From contig NZ_JAFBCM010000001.1 of the NCBI RefSeq assembly GCF_016907715.1, positions 3,782,001 to 3,846,000 of the forward strand: a stretch of 64,000 bases of DNA, written 5' to 3'. Positions within the stretch are counted from its first letter, which is position 1; each line of letters opens with the position of its first letter. The notes under the pieces are model-generated. The model was not told where the DNA came from and ran no database searches. It saw nothing but the letters and a program-made list of their open reading frames with translations. This document shows, in pieces, positions 15,073 through 24,194 of this stretch. Source of the stretch: Tenggerimyces flavus (GTDB lineage Bacteria; Actinomycetota; Actinomycetes; Propionibacteriales; Actinopolymorphaceae). The position numbers were made by a program, and so were the translations under genes.

Positions 15073-16767
15073 ATGACCACACCGAACGAGCCGCCGCAGC
15101 AGCCGCCGCGACGGGAGCCTCCGTGGGGGCGTCCGCCGCGCCGCGAGCCGGGGGAGCAGCCGCCTCCGCCGCTCGAGCAGCCGCCGCCGCAGCAGCCACC
15201 GCCGCCGCAAGGTCCGCCCCCGTGGACGCCGCGGCAACAGCCACCTCCGCAGGGTCCTCCGCCCATGGGACCGCCGCCTGGTCGCGGGCCGAGGGGTCCA
15301 GTGGGGCCGCCGCCGCAGGGACCGCCGCCGCGGCGTTCGCCGGTGCTTCCGATCGTCCTCGCGATCGTGCTCGTCGTCCTCGCGGTCGCCGGCGGTGGTA
15401 CGGCAGTCGCGCTCAACTACGACAAGCTTTTCGGGCCCAAGGACCAGCCGACCACGGCGCCCACCTCCGACCCGTCCGATCCGAGCCCTGAACCCACCGG
15501 CAGCGCGTCGCCGTCGCCGACCGCGGACGCCTCGGGCAAGATCACCTGGCAGATCGACCAGAAGACGCGCGGCAAGCCGAGGAACACGCTCGCGTTCTGG
15601 GTCACCGACGGCCTCGCGATCCACGCGACCGACTATGACGTCATGGCGTTCGACGCCGAGAACGGCAAGCAGGCTTGGCGGTTCGCCGCACCGCTGATCG
15701 ACAAGGGCACGGGCACGCAGAAGGTCTGCGGCGCGAGCTCGACCGTGCAGGACGGCAAGGTCGCGGTGACGTACGGCGCTGGACTGAAGCAGGGCACGGT
15801 CACCACGTTCACCTGCACCGGCATCGCGCTGGTCGACGTCAAGACGGGCAAGGCCGTCTGGACCTCCGACCTGCGCGCCGGCGGCCCGCCGCCTCAGCTC
15901 TTCTCGCCGACCGCGCAGGTCGAGATCACCGGGACCAACGTCACCGTTCGCACCACGACCCAGCTCGTCGGGTACGGGGTCGCCGACGGCAAGCGGAAGT
16001 GGATGGGCCAGGTACTGGTGCCGGGCCGGCCCGACCGCGTGTGCGTGTTCAACGACCTCCTGCCCAGCCCCGACGGCGGGTACGGGCTGGCGCAGTGCGG
16101 GCTGTCGGACACGCTGTCGGTCGTCGAGATCATCCCGGACAACGGGATTCCCGGCCGGACCGACATCCCGAAGGACGTGGCCGGCGTCGTCCCTTGCTGC
16201 GGAACGATCGTCGCGTCCTCGCCGCTGGTCGTCGCCGTTCGCGCCGAGCAGTCGAAGGTCGCCGGCCGGTACCTCGTGTACGACGACCAGAACCGCATGC
16301 GGGCGAAGATCATCCGCGGCAAGGCGGCGAGCGACGACCTCAACCACCTGTGGCAGTCGTTCGACAACGGCGGACACCAGTTCCGGCGGGTCGCGGTGAG
16401 CGACCAGGTGCTGGTCGCGCCCACGATGACGGAACGGAACGGCTCGGCGAAGCTGATCGGGTTCGACCTCGTCGACGGGCGGCAGGTGTGGGAGACGACG
16501 CTCGGTAAGGGCATCGCGCCGGTGATCGTCGGGATCGATGGACAATCTGTGATCGCGATCGGACGGAAAGCGAGCGACGAGGACCCGCTGCCGCTCGTTC
16601 GCGTGTCGCTGGCCAACGGAAAGGTCACGCCGATAGCGAACGGATTCGCCGGGAGCGGGCTGAACTACGCGGTCGACGAGAGCCGGCTGATCTGGGCAGA
16701 TGGCGCCGTCTACGGCGCCACGTGGTCCATCGCGTCGCACCGGCCCGCACTCTTCCGGCTGGGCTAG
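15073..16767 (+). CDS. Membrane-anchored PQQ-like beta-propeller protein
   Basis: 564 residues. Residues 1-88 are a cytoplasmic Pro/Gln-rich tail, 91-114 a single transmembrane helix, 120-155 a Thr/Pro/Ser linker, and the rest an extracellular beta-propeller with PQQ-type blades (DVMAFDAENGKQAWRF, GIALVDVKTGKAVWTSDL, LIGFDLVDGRQVWETTLG). No kinase domain is fused, although such tails resemble those of Ser/Thr-kinase sensors. Four cysteines in the propeller may form disulfides. A GGAGAG site precedes the ATG. Its role is probably sensing or scaffolding at the cell surface. Confidence 0.85.
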   Translation: MTTPNEPPQQPPRREPPWGRPPRREPGEQPPPPLEQPPPQQPPPPQGPPPWTPRQQPPPQGPPPMGPPPGRGPRGPVGPPPQGPPPRRSPVLPIVLAIVLVVLAVAGGGTAVALNYDKLFGPKDQPTTAPTSDPSDPSPEPTGSASPSPTADASGKITWQIDQKTRGKPRNTLAFWVTDGLAIHATDYDVMAFDAENGKQAWRFAAPLIDKGTGTQKVCGASSTVQDGKVAVTYGAGLKQGTVTTFTCTGIALVDVKTGKAVWTSDLRAGGPPPQLFSPTAQVEITGTNVTVRTTTQLVGYGVADGKRKWMGQVLVPGRPDRVCVFNDLLPSPDGGYGLAQCGLSDTLSVVEIIPDNGIPGRTDIPKDVAGVVPCCGTIVASSPLVVAVRAEQSKVAGRYLVYDDQNRMRAKIIRGKAASDDLNHLWQSFDNGGHQFRRVAVSDQVLVAPTMTERNGSAKLIGFDLVDGRQVWETTLGKGIAPVIVGIDGQSVIAIGRKASDEDPLPLVRVSLANGKVTPIANGFAGSGLNYAVDESRLIWADGAVYGATWSIASHRPALFRLG

Positions 16768-16819
16768 CCCGGCGTGGGAGGCCCGTCCTGGGCCTCCAGA
16801 TCCCGTACCCTCGTGGACC

Positions 16820-19357
16820 ATGGCGCCCCGTGCGACTTCCCCCGCGCGGCGGACGAACTCGCGTACGACGAGCACGCGCGGTAAGGGCTCGTCGACGACC
16901 CGTTCGCGCGCGTCCGGCGCGACCACCAGGCGCCCGGCCGCTCGCCGTCCGCCGAGTACTGGCCCTGGTGTGATCGGTCGAGCCGTCACCGGCCTCGGCA
17001 GCGTGATCGTCGGCATCTGGCTCGGCATCGCCCACTTCCTCGGCGCGATCGTCCGCAAGATCGGGTCCGGCGCGAAGGAGCTCGATCCGGAGCTCCGCCG
17101 CGACGGCGTGGGGCTGCTGCTGATCGGTCTCGCGGTGGTCGTCGCCGCCGGTGTCTGGTGGGACCTGCCCGGCGCGGTGTTCGACGGGATCCGCAAGGCG
17201 CTCGCCGGCAGCGTCGGCATCCTCGGCTGGGCGATCCCGTTGCTGCTGTTGCTGGTCGCGTGGCGGACGCTGCGGCACCCGGACAAGAACGGACCCGGCG
17301 GGCGCCAGTTCATCGGCTGGGTCGCGGTCCTCGGCGGCGTCCTCGGGCTCGTGCACATCGCGCACGGCACTCCGCGGCCGGGCCAGGCGGGCGAGTCGCT
17401 CGCGGACGCCGGGGGAGCGATCGGCTACGTGATGTCGTCGATCCCGTCGGATCTGCTGACGCCGTACGTCGCGGTGCCGCTGCTCGTGCTGCTGTCGTTG
17501 TTCGGGCTGCTCGTGATCATGGCGACGCCGATCCACGCGATCCCGGAGAAGGCCCGTTCGGCATGGGCGAAGCTGCTGCACAAGCCGGAGGCGACGGACG
17601 AGACGTCGGTCGACCAGGACGCCGAAGAGACCGTGGTCGTCAAGCGCGGCAAGTCCCGGCGCCGCGTCGGGTCGATGCGCAAGGCCGACGAGACGGACGA
17701 GGACGGCGGGCCGGTCGCGTACGACAGCCCGATCCTCGAGAACCGCGAGATCGCCAAGCGGGGCAAGAAGGCTCCCGCCCCGGCTCCTGAGCCGGTCGCC
17801 GACGCGCCGGACGACGACCCGAAGGCGATCGAACCGCCGCCGCACACGCCGCTGCCGCAGCGGGTGGAGCAGCTCGCGTTGTCCGGCGACGTGACATACG
17901 TCCTGCCGGCGAACGAGGTGCTCGCGCCCGGTTCGCCGCACAAGCCGCGGAGCAAGGCGTCCGACGCGATCGTCGACCGGCTGACCGAGGTGCTGGAGCA
18001 GTTCGAGATCGACGCGCAGGTGACGGGCTACACGCGTGGGCCGACCGTGACGCGGTACGAGGTCGAGCTCGGGCCGGCGGTCAAGGTCGAGAAGGTCACG
18101 GCGCTGACGAAGAACATCTCGTACGCGGTCGCGTCCGGCGACGTCCGGCTACTGTCGCCGATCCCGGGGAAGTCGGCGATCGGTGTCGAGATCCCCAACA
18201 AGGACAAGGAGATCGTGTCGCTCGGCGACGTTCTCCGTTCGAACAACGCACGGTCGGACCACCACCCGATGGTGGTCGGGCTGGGCAAGGACGTCGAGGG
18301 CGGCTTCGTCGTCGCGAACCTCGCGAAGATGCCGCACCTGCTCGTGGCGGGTGCGACCGGTGCCGGCAAGTCGGGCGTCGTCAACGGGATGATCACGTCG
18401 ATTCTGATGCGTTCGACGCCGGACGAGGTACGCATGATCCTCGTCGACCCGAAGCGCGTGGAGCTCAACGCGTACGAGGGAATCCCGCACCTGATCACGC
18501 CGATCATCACGGCGCCGAAGAAGGCGGCCGAGGCGCTGCAGTGGGTCGTGGCGGAGATGGACCGCCGCTACGACGACCTCGCGGCGTTCGGCTTCCGGCA
18601 CATCGACGACTTCAACAAGGCCGTGCGTACGGGCAAGGCCAAGCCGCCCGTCGGCAGCGAGCGCGTGCTGACGCCGTACCCGTACCTGCTGGTGATCGTC
18701 GACGAGCTCGCCGACCTGATGATGGTCGCGCCGCGCGACGTCGAGGACGCCATCGTCCGCATCACCCAGCTGGCGCGCGCCGCCGGCATCCACCTCGTCC
18801 TCGCGACCCAGCGCCCGTCGGTGGACGTCGTGACGGGTCTGATCAAGGCGAACATCCCCTCCCGCCTGGCACTGGCGACGTCGTCGATGACCGACTCGCG
18901 CGTGATCCTGGACGGCCCGGGCGCGGAGAAGCTCGTCGGCCAGGGCGACGGCCTGTTCCTCCCGATGGGCGCGTCCAAGCCGGTCCGCATCCAGGGCTCG
19001 TGGGTCACCGAGGCGGAGATCCACCAGGTCGTCGAGCACTGCAAGACGCAGTTGACACCCTCGTACCGCGAAGACGTGACCGCGGCGGCGGGCCCGAAGA
19101 AGGAGCTGGACGACGACATCGGCGACGACCTGGACCTCGTGATCCAGGCCGCGGAGCTGATCGTGTCCACCCAGTTCGGCTCCACCTCGATGCTGCAGCG
19201 GAAACTGCGGGTGGGCTTCGCGAAGGCGGGCCGCCTGATGGACATCCTCGAGTCGCGCGGAGTGGTGGGCCCGTCCGAGGGCTCCAAGCCCCGCGAGGTG
19301 TACGTCAAGGCCGACGACCTCGAAGAAGCCCTCACCATGATCCGCGGCGGCGAGTGA
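16820..19357 (+). CDS. ftsK: DNA translocase FtsK/SpoIIIE
   Basis: 845 residues. A basic N-terminal tail is followed by about four membrane helices (to ~residue 240), an acidic/proline linker, then the RecA-like motor with Walker A (AGATGAGKSG, around residue 510) and Walker B (LLVIVDELADLMM), and a C-terminal gamma winged helix (LQRKLRVGFAKAGRLMDILE). It pumps chromosomal DNA through the septum at division or sporulation. TACCCT at 16806-16811 lies 8 nt before this ATG (leaderless); longer upstream frames lack support. The position upstream of rimO-pgsA-clgR is typical of actinobacteria. Confidence 0.96.
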   Translation: MAPRATSPARRTNSRTTSTRGKGSSTTRSRASGATTRRPAARRPPSTGPGVIGRAVTGLGSVIVGIWLGIAHFLGAIVRKIGSGAKELDPELRRDGVGLLLIGLAVVVAAGVWWDLPGAVFDGIRKALAGSVGILGWAIPLLLLLVAWRTLRHPDKNGPGGRQFIGWVAVLGGVLGLVHIAHGTPRPGQAGESLADAGGAIGYVMSSIPSDLLTPYVAVPLLVLLSLFGLLVIMATPIHAIPEKARSAWAKLLHKPEATDETSVDQDAEETVVVKRGKSRRRVGSMRKADETDEDGGPVAYDSPILENREIAKRGKKAPAPAPEPVADAPDDDPKAIEPPPHTPLPQRVEQLALSGDVTYVLPANEVLAPGSPHKPRSKASDAIVDRLTEVLEQFEIDAQVTGYTRGPTVTRYEVELGPAVKVEKVTALTKNISYAVASGDVRLLSPIPGKSAIGVEIPNKDKEIVSLGDVLRSNNARSDHHPMVVGLGKDVEGGFVVANLAKMPHLLVAGATGAGKSGVVNGMITSILMRSTPDEVRMILVDPKRVELNAYEGIPHLITPIITAPKKAAEALQWVVAEMDRRYDDLAAFGFRHIDDFNKAVRTGKAKPPVGSERVLTPYPYLLVIVDELADLMMVAPRDVEDAIVRITQLARAAGIHLVLATQRPSVDVVTGLIKANIPSRLALATSSMTDSRVILDGPGAEKLVGQGDGLFLPMGASKPVRIQGSWVTEAEIHQVVEHCKTQLTPSYREDVTAAAGPKKELDDDIGDDLDLVIQAAELIVSTQFGSTSMLQRKLRVGFAKAGRLMDILESRGVVGPSEGSKPREVYVKADDLEEALTMIRGGE

Positions 19358-19358
19358 C

Positions 19359-19583
19359 TCAGCGGGTCTCGTCGTAGGAGAACAGGTCGCCGGGTTGGCA
19401 GGCCAGGGCGTCGCAGAGGGCTGCCAGGGTGGAGTAGCGGATCGCTTTGGCACGGTTGTTCTTGAGGATCGAGAGGTTCACGACGGTGATGCCGACCTGG
19501 CTGGCCAGTTCGGCCAGGGTGAGGCCGCGGTCGGCGAGGAGCTTGTCGAGGTGGCAGACGATCCGTTCGCCCTGCTCGGGCAT
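19359..19583 (-). CDS. YozG-like XRE regulator
   Basis: 74 residues, essentially one helix-turn-helix of the Cro/C1 class (LTLAELASQVGITVVNLSIL, YSTLAALCDALACQPGDLF). Its start overlaps the stop of the DUF2975 membrane gene by one base (TGATG). Small XRE proteins coupled to DUF2975 membrane proteins are a widespread pair. It probably autoregulates through the long palindrome at 20192-20229. Confidence 0.9.
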   Translation of the reverse strand: MPEQGERIVCHLDKLLADRGLTLAELASQVGITVVNLSILKNNRAKAIRYSTLAALCDALACQPGDLFSYDETR

Positions 19584-20173
19584 CAGACCAGGCCTTCGGT
19601 GTCAGCGGTGAGCTGACTGCCCCGTTGGAAAGCCCCCGCCACCACGAAGATCAGGGCCGCGACGAGGAACGGGAGGAGCTCGAAGGTGCCCAGCGTGCTG
19701 ACCTGGCCGGCGACCTGCAGGTGGGAGAGGATCGCCGAGGTGGCTTCGTCCTGGATCAGCGGAGCGAGCATTCCGCCGACGAGGACGCTGCCCGCGATGA
19801 CGGCGATCCGGCGCGGGTTGCGGCTGTCGAACGGGTTGCCGGCGAGGACCGTGCTCAGCACCTGCGCGACCATGAGGGCTCCGACGCCGATCGCGAGCCA
19901 GGTCACCGCGAACCCCGCCTCGCCCCACAGGCGCAGCTTCCACGGCAGCTCGGCCGCCTCCAACAGGATCGGGGCGTGCGTCGCCGCGAAGTGCACGCCC
20001 GGATCGAGCGTCGCCCCCTTGACCGAGAGCGTCGCCTCGACCGTGCTGCCCGGCTGCGTCAGCCGGTAGATCGGCACACCGACCGCCACGCCGGCCGCGC
20101 CCAGGGACACCAGCCGGGCGAACCATTCCAGCGCCATCGTCTCGGGCCGGCCCATGAACTGCTTCATCCGCAT
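19583..20173 (-). CDS. DUF2975 membrane protein
   Basis: 196 residues with about four transmembrane helices and an extracytoplasmic stretch after the first ([14 protein letters not shown]). The [11 protein letters not shown] motif between helices is characteristic of DUF2975. The chosen ATG (MRMKQFMG) is the first after the operator; later in-frame ATGs at MKQF and MALEW are possible. Together with the 74-aa XRE gene it may form a membrane sensor and repressor pair; the signal is unknown. Confidence 0.85.
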   Translation of the reverse strand: MRMKQFMGRPETMALEWFARLVSLGAAGVAVGVPIYRLTQPGSTVEATLSVKGATLDPGVHFAATHAPILLEAAELPWKLRLWGEAGFAVTWLAIGVGALMVAQVLSTVLAGNPFDSRNPRRIAVIAGSVLVGGMLAPLIQDEATSAILSHLQVAGQVSTLGTFELLPFLVAALIFVVAGAFQRGSQLTADTEGLV

Positions 20174-20191
20174 CCCCCGATCTCGACAGAA

Positions 20192-20229
20192 CGTATCGAG
20201 AAACGATATGCATATCGAAATTCGATACG
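20192..20229. promoter_or_regulatory. 38-bp compound palindrome, likely XRE operator
   Basis: CGTATCGA, then CGATATGCATATCG at the centre, then TCGATACG, symmetric apart from two 4-nt spacers. It contains four TATCG/CGATA half-sites, so two repressor dimers could bind side by side. It lies just upstream of the DUF2975-XRE operon and 58 nt before rimO, which is divergent. Confidence 0.65.
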
Positions 20230-20286
20230 CAAGACCCCAGCCGGATTTCGCCACTGCCACGGGAGTACGGGAGGATGGGCACCGAC

Positions 20287-21738
20287 ATGACCACCACCCC
20301 CACCGCGCCCACGACTGTCGCCGTCGTCACGCTCGGCTGCGCTCGCAACGAGGTCGACTCGGAGGAACTCGCGGCCCGCCTCGCCGACGGCGGGTTCCAG
20401 CTCGTCGACGACGCGGCCGACGCGGAGGCTGTACTCGTCAACACCTGCGGCTTCGTCGAGACCGCCAAGAAGGACTCCGTCGACCAGCTCCTCGCCGCCT
20501 CCGACCTCAAGGAGGACGGCAAGACGCGGGCCGTCGTCGCCGTCGGCTGCATGGCGGAGCGGTACGGCAACGAGCTCGCCGAGGCGCTGCCCGAGGCCGA
20601 CGCCGTCCTCGGCTTCGACGACTACCCCGACATCGCCAGCCGCGTCCAGTCGATCCTGAACGGCCAGCAGCACGTTCCCCACACGCCGCGCGACCGCCGC
20701 AAGCTGCTCCCGATCTCCCCGGCTGACCGCGCCGCCAGCACCCAGGCGATCCCCGGCCACGCGAACGCCGAGCCCGACCTCCCCGAGGGCCTCGCCCCGG
20801 CAGCCGGCCCGCGCGTCCACCGAAGGAGGCTGGGCTCCGGACCGCTCGCCCCGCTGAAGCTCGCGTCCGGGTGCGACCGGCGCTGCACGTTCTGCGCGAT
20901 CCCGAGATTCCGCGGCGCGTTCGTCTCCCGCAAGCCCGCCGACATCCTCACCGAGGCCGACTGGCTCGCCCGCCACGGCGTCAAGGAGCTCTTCCTCGTC
21001 AGCGAGAACTCCACCTCGTACGGCAAGGACCTTGGCGACCTCCGCCTGCTCGAGCGCCTCCTGCCCGACCTCGCCGCGACCGACGGCATCGAGCGCGTCC
21101 GCGTCTCCTACCTGCAGCCCGCGGAGATGCGCCCCGGTCTCATCGACGCGATGTGCCAGACCGAGAACGTCGCGCCGTACTTCGACCTCTCCTTCCAGCA
21201 CGCCAGCAACTCAGTCCTGCGCAGGATGCGGCGGTTCGGCGACACCGAACGCTTCCTCGCGCTGATCGAGCAGGTCCGCGCCCAGCAGCCCGAGGCCGGC
21301 ATCCGCAGCAACGTGATCGTCGGGTTCCCCGGCGAGACCGAGGACGACGTCGACGAGCTGTGCCGGTTCCTCACCGAGGCCCGGCTGGATGTGGTCGGCG
21401 TGTTCGGCTACTCCGACGAGGACGGCACCGAGGCGGCGACGTACGACGGCAAGCTCGACCAGGACGAGATCGACGCCCGGTACGCGCGGGTGACCGAGCT
21501 CTGCGAGGAGCTCACCGCGCAGCGGGCCGAGGACCGGATCGGCCAGGAGCTCTCCGTTCTGATCGAAAGCGTCGACGAGGACGGCACCATCGAGGGCCGC
21601 GCGGAGCACCAGGGCCCGGACGTCGACGGCACCGTTCGCATCCTCGACACCACGGCAGCAGTCGGCGACCTCGTCCGCGCCCGCGCGATCGATGCGGACG
21701 GGGTTGACCTCATCGCGAAGGCGGAGGCACGCGGGTGA
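20287..21738 (+). CDS. rimO: Ribosomal protein S12 methylthiotransferase RimO
   Basis: A radical-SAM enzyme that adds a methylthio group to the conserved Asp of ribosomal protein S12. The N-terminal UPF0004 domain binds one Fe-S cluster ([24 protein letters not shown]), the radical-SAM core has CDRRCTFC, and a TRAM domain ends the protein. The ATG at 20287 is preferred because GGGAGG abuts the earlier ATG at 20275 with no spacing. An insertion of ~50 residues rich in Pro/Ala lies before the radical-SAM core, as in other actinobacteria. GTGA-coupled to pgsA. Confidence 0.94.
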   Translation: MTTTPTAPTTVAVVTLGCARNEVDSEELAARLADGGFQLVDDAADAEAVLVNTCGFVETAKKDSVDQLLAASDLKEDGKTRAVVAVGCMAERYGNELAEALPEADAVLGFDDYPDIASRVQSILNGQQHVPHTPRDRRKLLPISPADRAASTQAIPGHANAEPDLPEGLAPAAGPRVHRRRLGSGPLAPLKLASGCDRRCTFCAIPRFRGAFVSRKPADILTEADWLARHGVKELFLVSENSTSYGKDLGDLRLLERLLPDLAATDGIERVRVSYLQPAEMRPGLIDAMCQTENVAPYFDLSFQHASNSVLRRMRRFGDTERFLALIEQVRAQQPEAGIRSNVIVGFPGETEDDVDELCRFLTEARLDVVGVFGYSDEDGTEAATYDGKLDQDEIDARYARVTELCEELTAQRAEDRIGQELSVLIESVDEDGTIEGRAEHQGPDVDGTVRILDTTAAVGDLVRARAIDADGVDLIAKAEARG

Positions 21739-22307
21739 CGGACGGACCGGTGGCGCAGCCGAGTACCTGGAACATCGCGAACGGGCTCACGATCCTTCGC
21801 GTCCTGCTCGTCCCGCTGTTCGGCTGGTTCCTCCTCCGCGAGGGTGGCGACGACCTCACCATGCGGATCGCCGCGTTCGTGACGTTCGGCATCGCCGCTC
21901 TCACCGACAAGTTCGACGGCGAGGTGGCCCGGCGACGCGGCCTGATCACCGACTTCGGCAAGATCGCGGACCCGATCGCGGACAAGGCGTTGATGGGCAT
22001 GGCGCTCGTCGGCCTGTCCCTGCTCGGCGAGCTGACCTGGTGGGTCACCGCGGTGATCCTGGTCCGCGAGATCGGCATCACGCTGCTGCGGTTCTGGGTG
22101 ATCCGGTACGGCGTGATCTCCGCGAGCCCCGGCGGCAAGGCGAAGACGCTGCTGCAGGTGATCGCGATCGCGATGTACCTGCTCCCGTTCGGCGGCTGGT
22201 TCCACCTCGGGGCGCAGATCGTGATGGGCGCCGCGGTCGCCCTGACCGTGCTCACCGGCGCCGACTACGTGATCCGCGCGGTCAAGCTCCGCCGCGGTAA
22301 GCCGTGA
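21735..22307 (+). CDS. pgsA: Phosphatidylglycerophosphate synthase-type CDP-alcohol phosphatidyltransferase
   Basis: 190 residues, about five membrane helices. The CDP-alcohol motif D-x2-D-G-x2-A-R-x8-G-x3-D-x3-D is complete ([13 protein letters not shown] ... [11 protein letters not shown]). It transfers phosphatidyl from CDP-diacylglycerol to glycerol 3-phosphate or a related alcohol. Starts with GTG overlapping the rimO stop, and its own stop overlaps pncC in the same way. Position next to clgR recalls the mycobacterial pgsA3 locus. Confidence 0.92.
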   Translation: MTDGPVAQPSTWNIANGLTILRVLLVPLFGWFLLREGGDDLTMRIAAFVTFGIAALTDKFDGEVARRRGLITDFGKIADPIADKALMGMALVGLSLLGELTWWVTAVILVREIGITLLRFWVIRYGVISASPGGKAKTLLQVIAIAMYLLPFGGWFHLGAQIVMGAAVALTVLTGADYVIRAVKLRRGKP

Positions 22308-22783
22308 GCGAACGGGACGAGCTCGCCGAGGGCTGCTACCAGTCGTTGCTCGCCCGCGGCGAGACGGTGGCGACCGCGGAGTCGCTGACCGGAGGCCTGC
22401 TCGGCGGCGCGCTGACGTCGGTGTCGGGGATCTCGGCGGTCTACCGCGGCGGCGTGATCGCGTACGCGGTGGACGTGAAGGCCGCGGTGCTCGGCGTCCC
22501 GCAGGCGTTGCTGGACCGGTACGGACCCGTTCACCCCGACACGGCGGCCGCGATGGCCACCGGCGTGCGTCGGCTGCTCGGCGCGACGTACGGCCTGTCC
22601 ACAACCGGCGTCGCCGGCCCGTTGCCGCACGGGGGAGAGCCGGCCGGAACGGTGGATATCGCCTGCGTTGGGCCTGGTGGGCCGGTGTTGCGGCGGCTGC
22701 GGCTGGACGGCGATCGGGAACAGATTCGTGCCCGTACGGTCCACACTGCTCTAGACCTGTTGCGGCTGTGCCTCGCGCGGTGA
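22304..22783 (+). CDS. pncC: CinA C-terminal domain amidohydrolase PncC
   Basis: 159 residues, only the amidohydrolase half of CinA: TAESLTGGLLGGALTSVSG at residues ~24-42, YRGGVIAYAVDVKAAVLGV, and STTGVAGPLPHGGEPAGTV. It deamidates nicotinamide mononucleotide in NAD recycling. The N-terminal molybdopterin-binding half is absent, as is normal for the stand-alone form. Starts with GTG overlapping pgsA. Confidence 0.92.
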   Translation: MSERDELAEGCYQSLLARGETVATAESLTGGLLGGALTSVSGISAVYRGGVIAYAVDVKAAVLGVPQALLDRYGPVHPDTAAAMATGVRRLLGATYGLSTTGVAGPLPHGGEPAGTVDIACVGPGGPVLRRLRLDGDREQIRARTVHTALDLLRLCLAR

Positions 22784-22863
22784 TGTCGTCATCAAAGCGC
22801 CCGGACGGGTACGGTTGGGGGCAGTCGGTGTGTCGGGCCACCCGGTCCGGCAGTATGGGTAGA

Positions 22864-22881
22864 CGCTCGCGAACGCGAGCG
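22864..22881. promoter_or_regulatory. Palindrome in the clgR promoter
   Basis: CGCTCGCGAACGCGAGCG, symmetric apart from the central AA, directly follows TATGGGT (22854-22860), a plausible -10 box. ClgR is known to bind CGC/GCG-type inverted repeats and to autoregulate, so this is a candidate self-operator. Confidence 0.5.
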
Positions 22882-22908
22882 CACGAGCTGGCGTGAGGGG
22901 AGCGTTCG

Positions 22909-23277
22909 ATGGTCCTGGTTCGTCACCTGCTGGGAGGCGTCCTACGGCGCCAGCGCATGCGCCAGGGTCGTACCCTGCGCCAGGTGTCCGCGGAGGCTCG
23001 GGTGAGCCTCGGCTACATCTCCGAGGTCGAACGCGGTCAGAAGGAGGCGTCGAGCGAGCTGCTCGCCGCGATCTGCATGGCGCTCGACATCCCTCTGTCC
23101 CGCGTGCTGCGCGAGGTCAGCGAGGAGCTGGCGGAGGCCGAAACGCCGGTCACCGTTCCAGACCTGCCCGAGCCCCAGATCCTCACCCCCGCCGGCGTGG
23201 GCGTCAGCGTACGGCCGACTCCGGTCCGCTCCGAGCGCTCCGACCGCCACGCCGAAGACGTCGTCGCCGCGGCCTGA
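22909..23277 (+). CDS. clgR: ClgR-type XRE transcriptional activator
   Basis: 122 residues. The helix-turn-helix ([40 protein letters not shown]) matches ClgR, the activator of clp protease and lon genes. It lies after pgsA-pncC, as in other actinobacteria. The C-terminus ends VVAAA, which resembles the Ala-rich tails recognised by ClpXP and fits the known conditional proteolysis of ClgR. A GGGGAG site precedes the ATG. Confidence 0.9.
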   Translation: MVLVRHLLGGVLRRQRMRQGRTLRQVSAEARVSLGYISEVERGQKEASSELLAAICMALDIPLSRVLREVSEELAEAETPVTVPDLPEPQILTPAGVGVSVRPTPVRSERSDRHAEDVVAAA

Positions 23278-23287
23278 TCCGGCCACG

Positions 23288-24184
23288 TTAGAGCACCTCC
23301 TCGAGCCAGCTCGTGCCCGCGGCATGCCGGCGAAGCTGGGTCAGCGGGAAGCCGGCGTCCGCTTCCGTACGGAAGTCGGTACTGCGTACCCAGGCCCGCA
23401 GCGACCACAGGTCACGCAGAACGGCGTAGCCGCGTAGCCGGGTTCCCGCACCGGGACGGGCGAGGAGGTCCGACGTGACCTCAGCCAACGCCGCGGATGT
23501 GGTCGGAGCGTTGACCTCATCGAGCGTGCGGAACAGGTGTTCCAGGTCGAGATCCTCCGGCGCGACGCAGGCGAACTCCAGGTCGACCGGGATGGCTCGC
23601 TCGTCGGGCGTCCACACCGCGTTCGACACGGACGCGTCGGTGTGCGCGAGCACGAGAGGTTGGCCGGCCATCGCGGCGAACAGGTCGTCCAGCATCGATC
23701 GGAGCCGCGCCGTCAGTCGGCCACCCAGGACGCCGGCCACCTCCTCGAGCTGCCGCGCGGCATCGGCCGGGTCGAGCGCATAGAACGGCGTGGTCGTACA
23801 GCCCGCCCGCCGCGCCGCGGCGAGCTCGGTCGTATGCAGGACGCGTACTCGCGCCCACAGGTCGAGCACCGCGCGGGTACTCAGGTCGTCGGACAGTTGC
23901 GGCCAAGCCTCCTGGCCGAGGTTCTCGCCAGGGATGCGCTCGCTCGCCATCCAGCTCCACCCGTCGACCTCGCCATGATCGACGAGGGCCGGATAGCCCA
24001 CACCGGGTGGAATCAGCGGTGCCAGGGCGATCTCGCGGTCGAAGTGGCCGATGCGCACCACCACGTCGTCGGTGAGCCACACCTCGTTGGAGTAGGCGAA
24101 CGCGACCCGCACGGCCCGGTCCACACCGCTCCCGAACCGAGCGAGCACCTGATCCGCGACCCCGGTGGCGCTACCGTCGGCCAT
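23288..24184 (-). CDS. Aminoglycoside-phosphotransferase-fold (APH) protein
   Basis: 298 residues with a protein-kinase-like fold. The catalytic loop reads LVLAHTDASVSNAVW, a variant of HGDxxxxN with Thr for Gly, and the metal-binding DFG equivalent is PVDLEFA. The N-terminal lobe is short (VVVRIGHFDREIAL). It may phosphorylate a small molecule or sugar. Resistance activity cannot be claimed from sequence. It starts 10 nt after the stop of the FAD-oxidoreductase gene and is probably co-transcribed. Confidence 0.78.
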   Translation of the reverse strand: MADGSATGVADQVLARFGSGVDRAVRVAFAYSNEVWLTDDVVVRIGHFDREIALAPLIPPGVGYPALVDHGEVDGWSWMASERIPGENLGQEAWPQLSDDLSTRAVLDLWARVRVLHTTELAAARRAGCTTTPFYALDPADAARQLEEVAGVLGGRLTARLRSMLDDLFAAMAGQPLVLAHTDASVSNAVWTPDERAIPVDLEFACVAPEDLDLEHLFRTLDEVNAPTTSAALAEVTSDLLARPGAGTRLRGYAVLRDLWSLRAWVRSTDFRTEADAGFPLTQLRRHAAGTSWLEEVL

Positions 24185-24194
24185 GGGGCAGAGC

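Noticed and set aside
14671-17370. An 899-codon minus-strand frame across the propeller and ftsK genes
   Set aside because: Spans two unrelated real genes and their intergenic gap; low-complexity composition, no motif.
23288-24184. Aminoglycoside resistance kinase
   Set aside because: The fold matches, but the catalytic loop is a variant (HTD), and such proteins phosphorylate many small molecules; resistance cannot be inferred.
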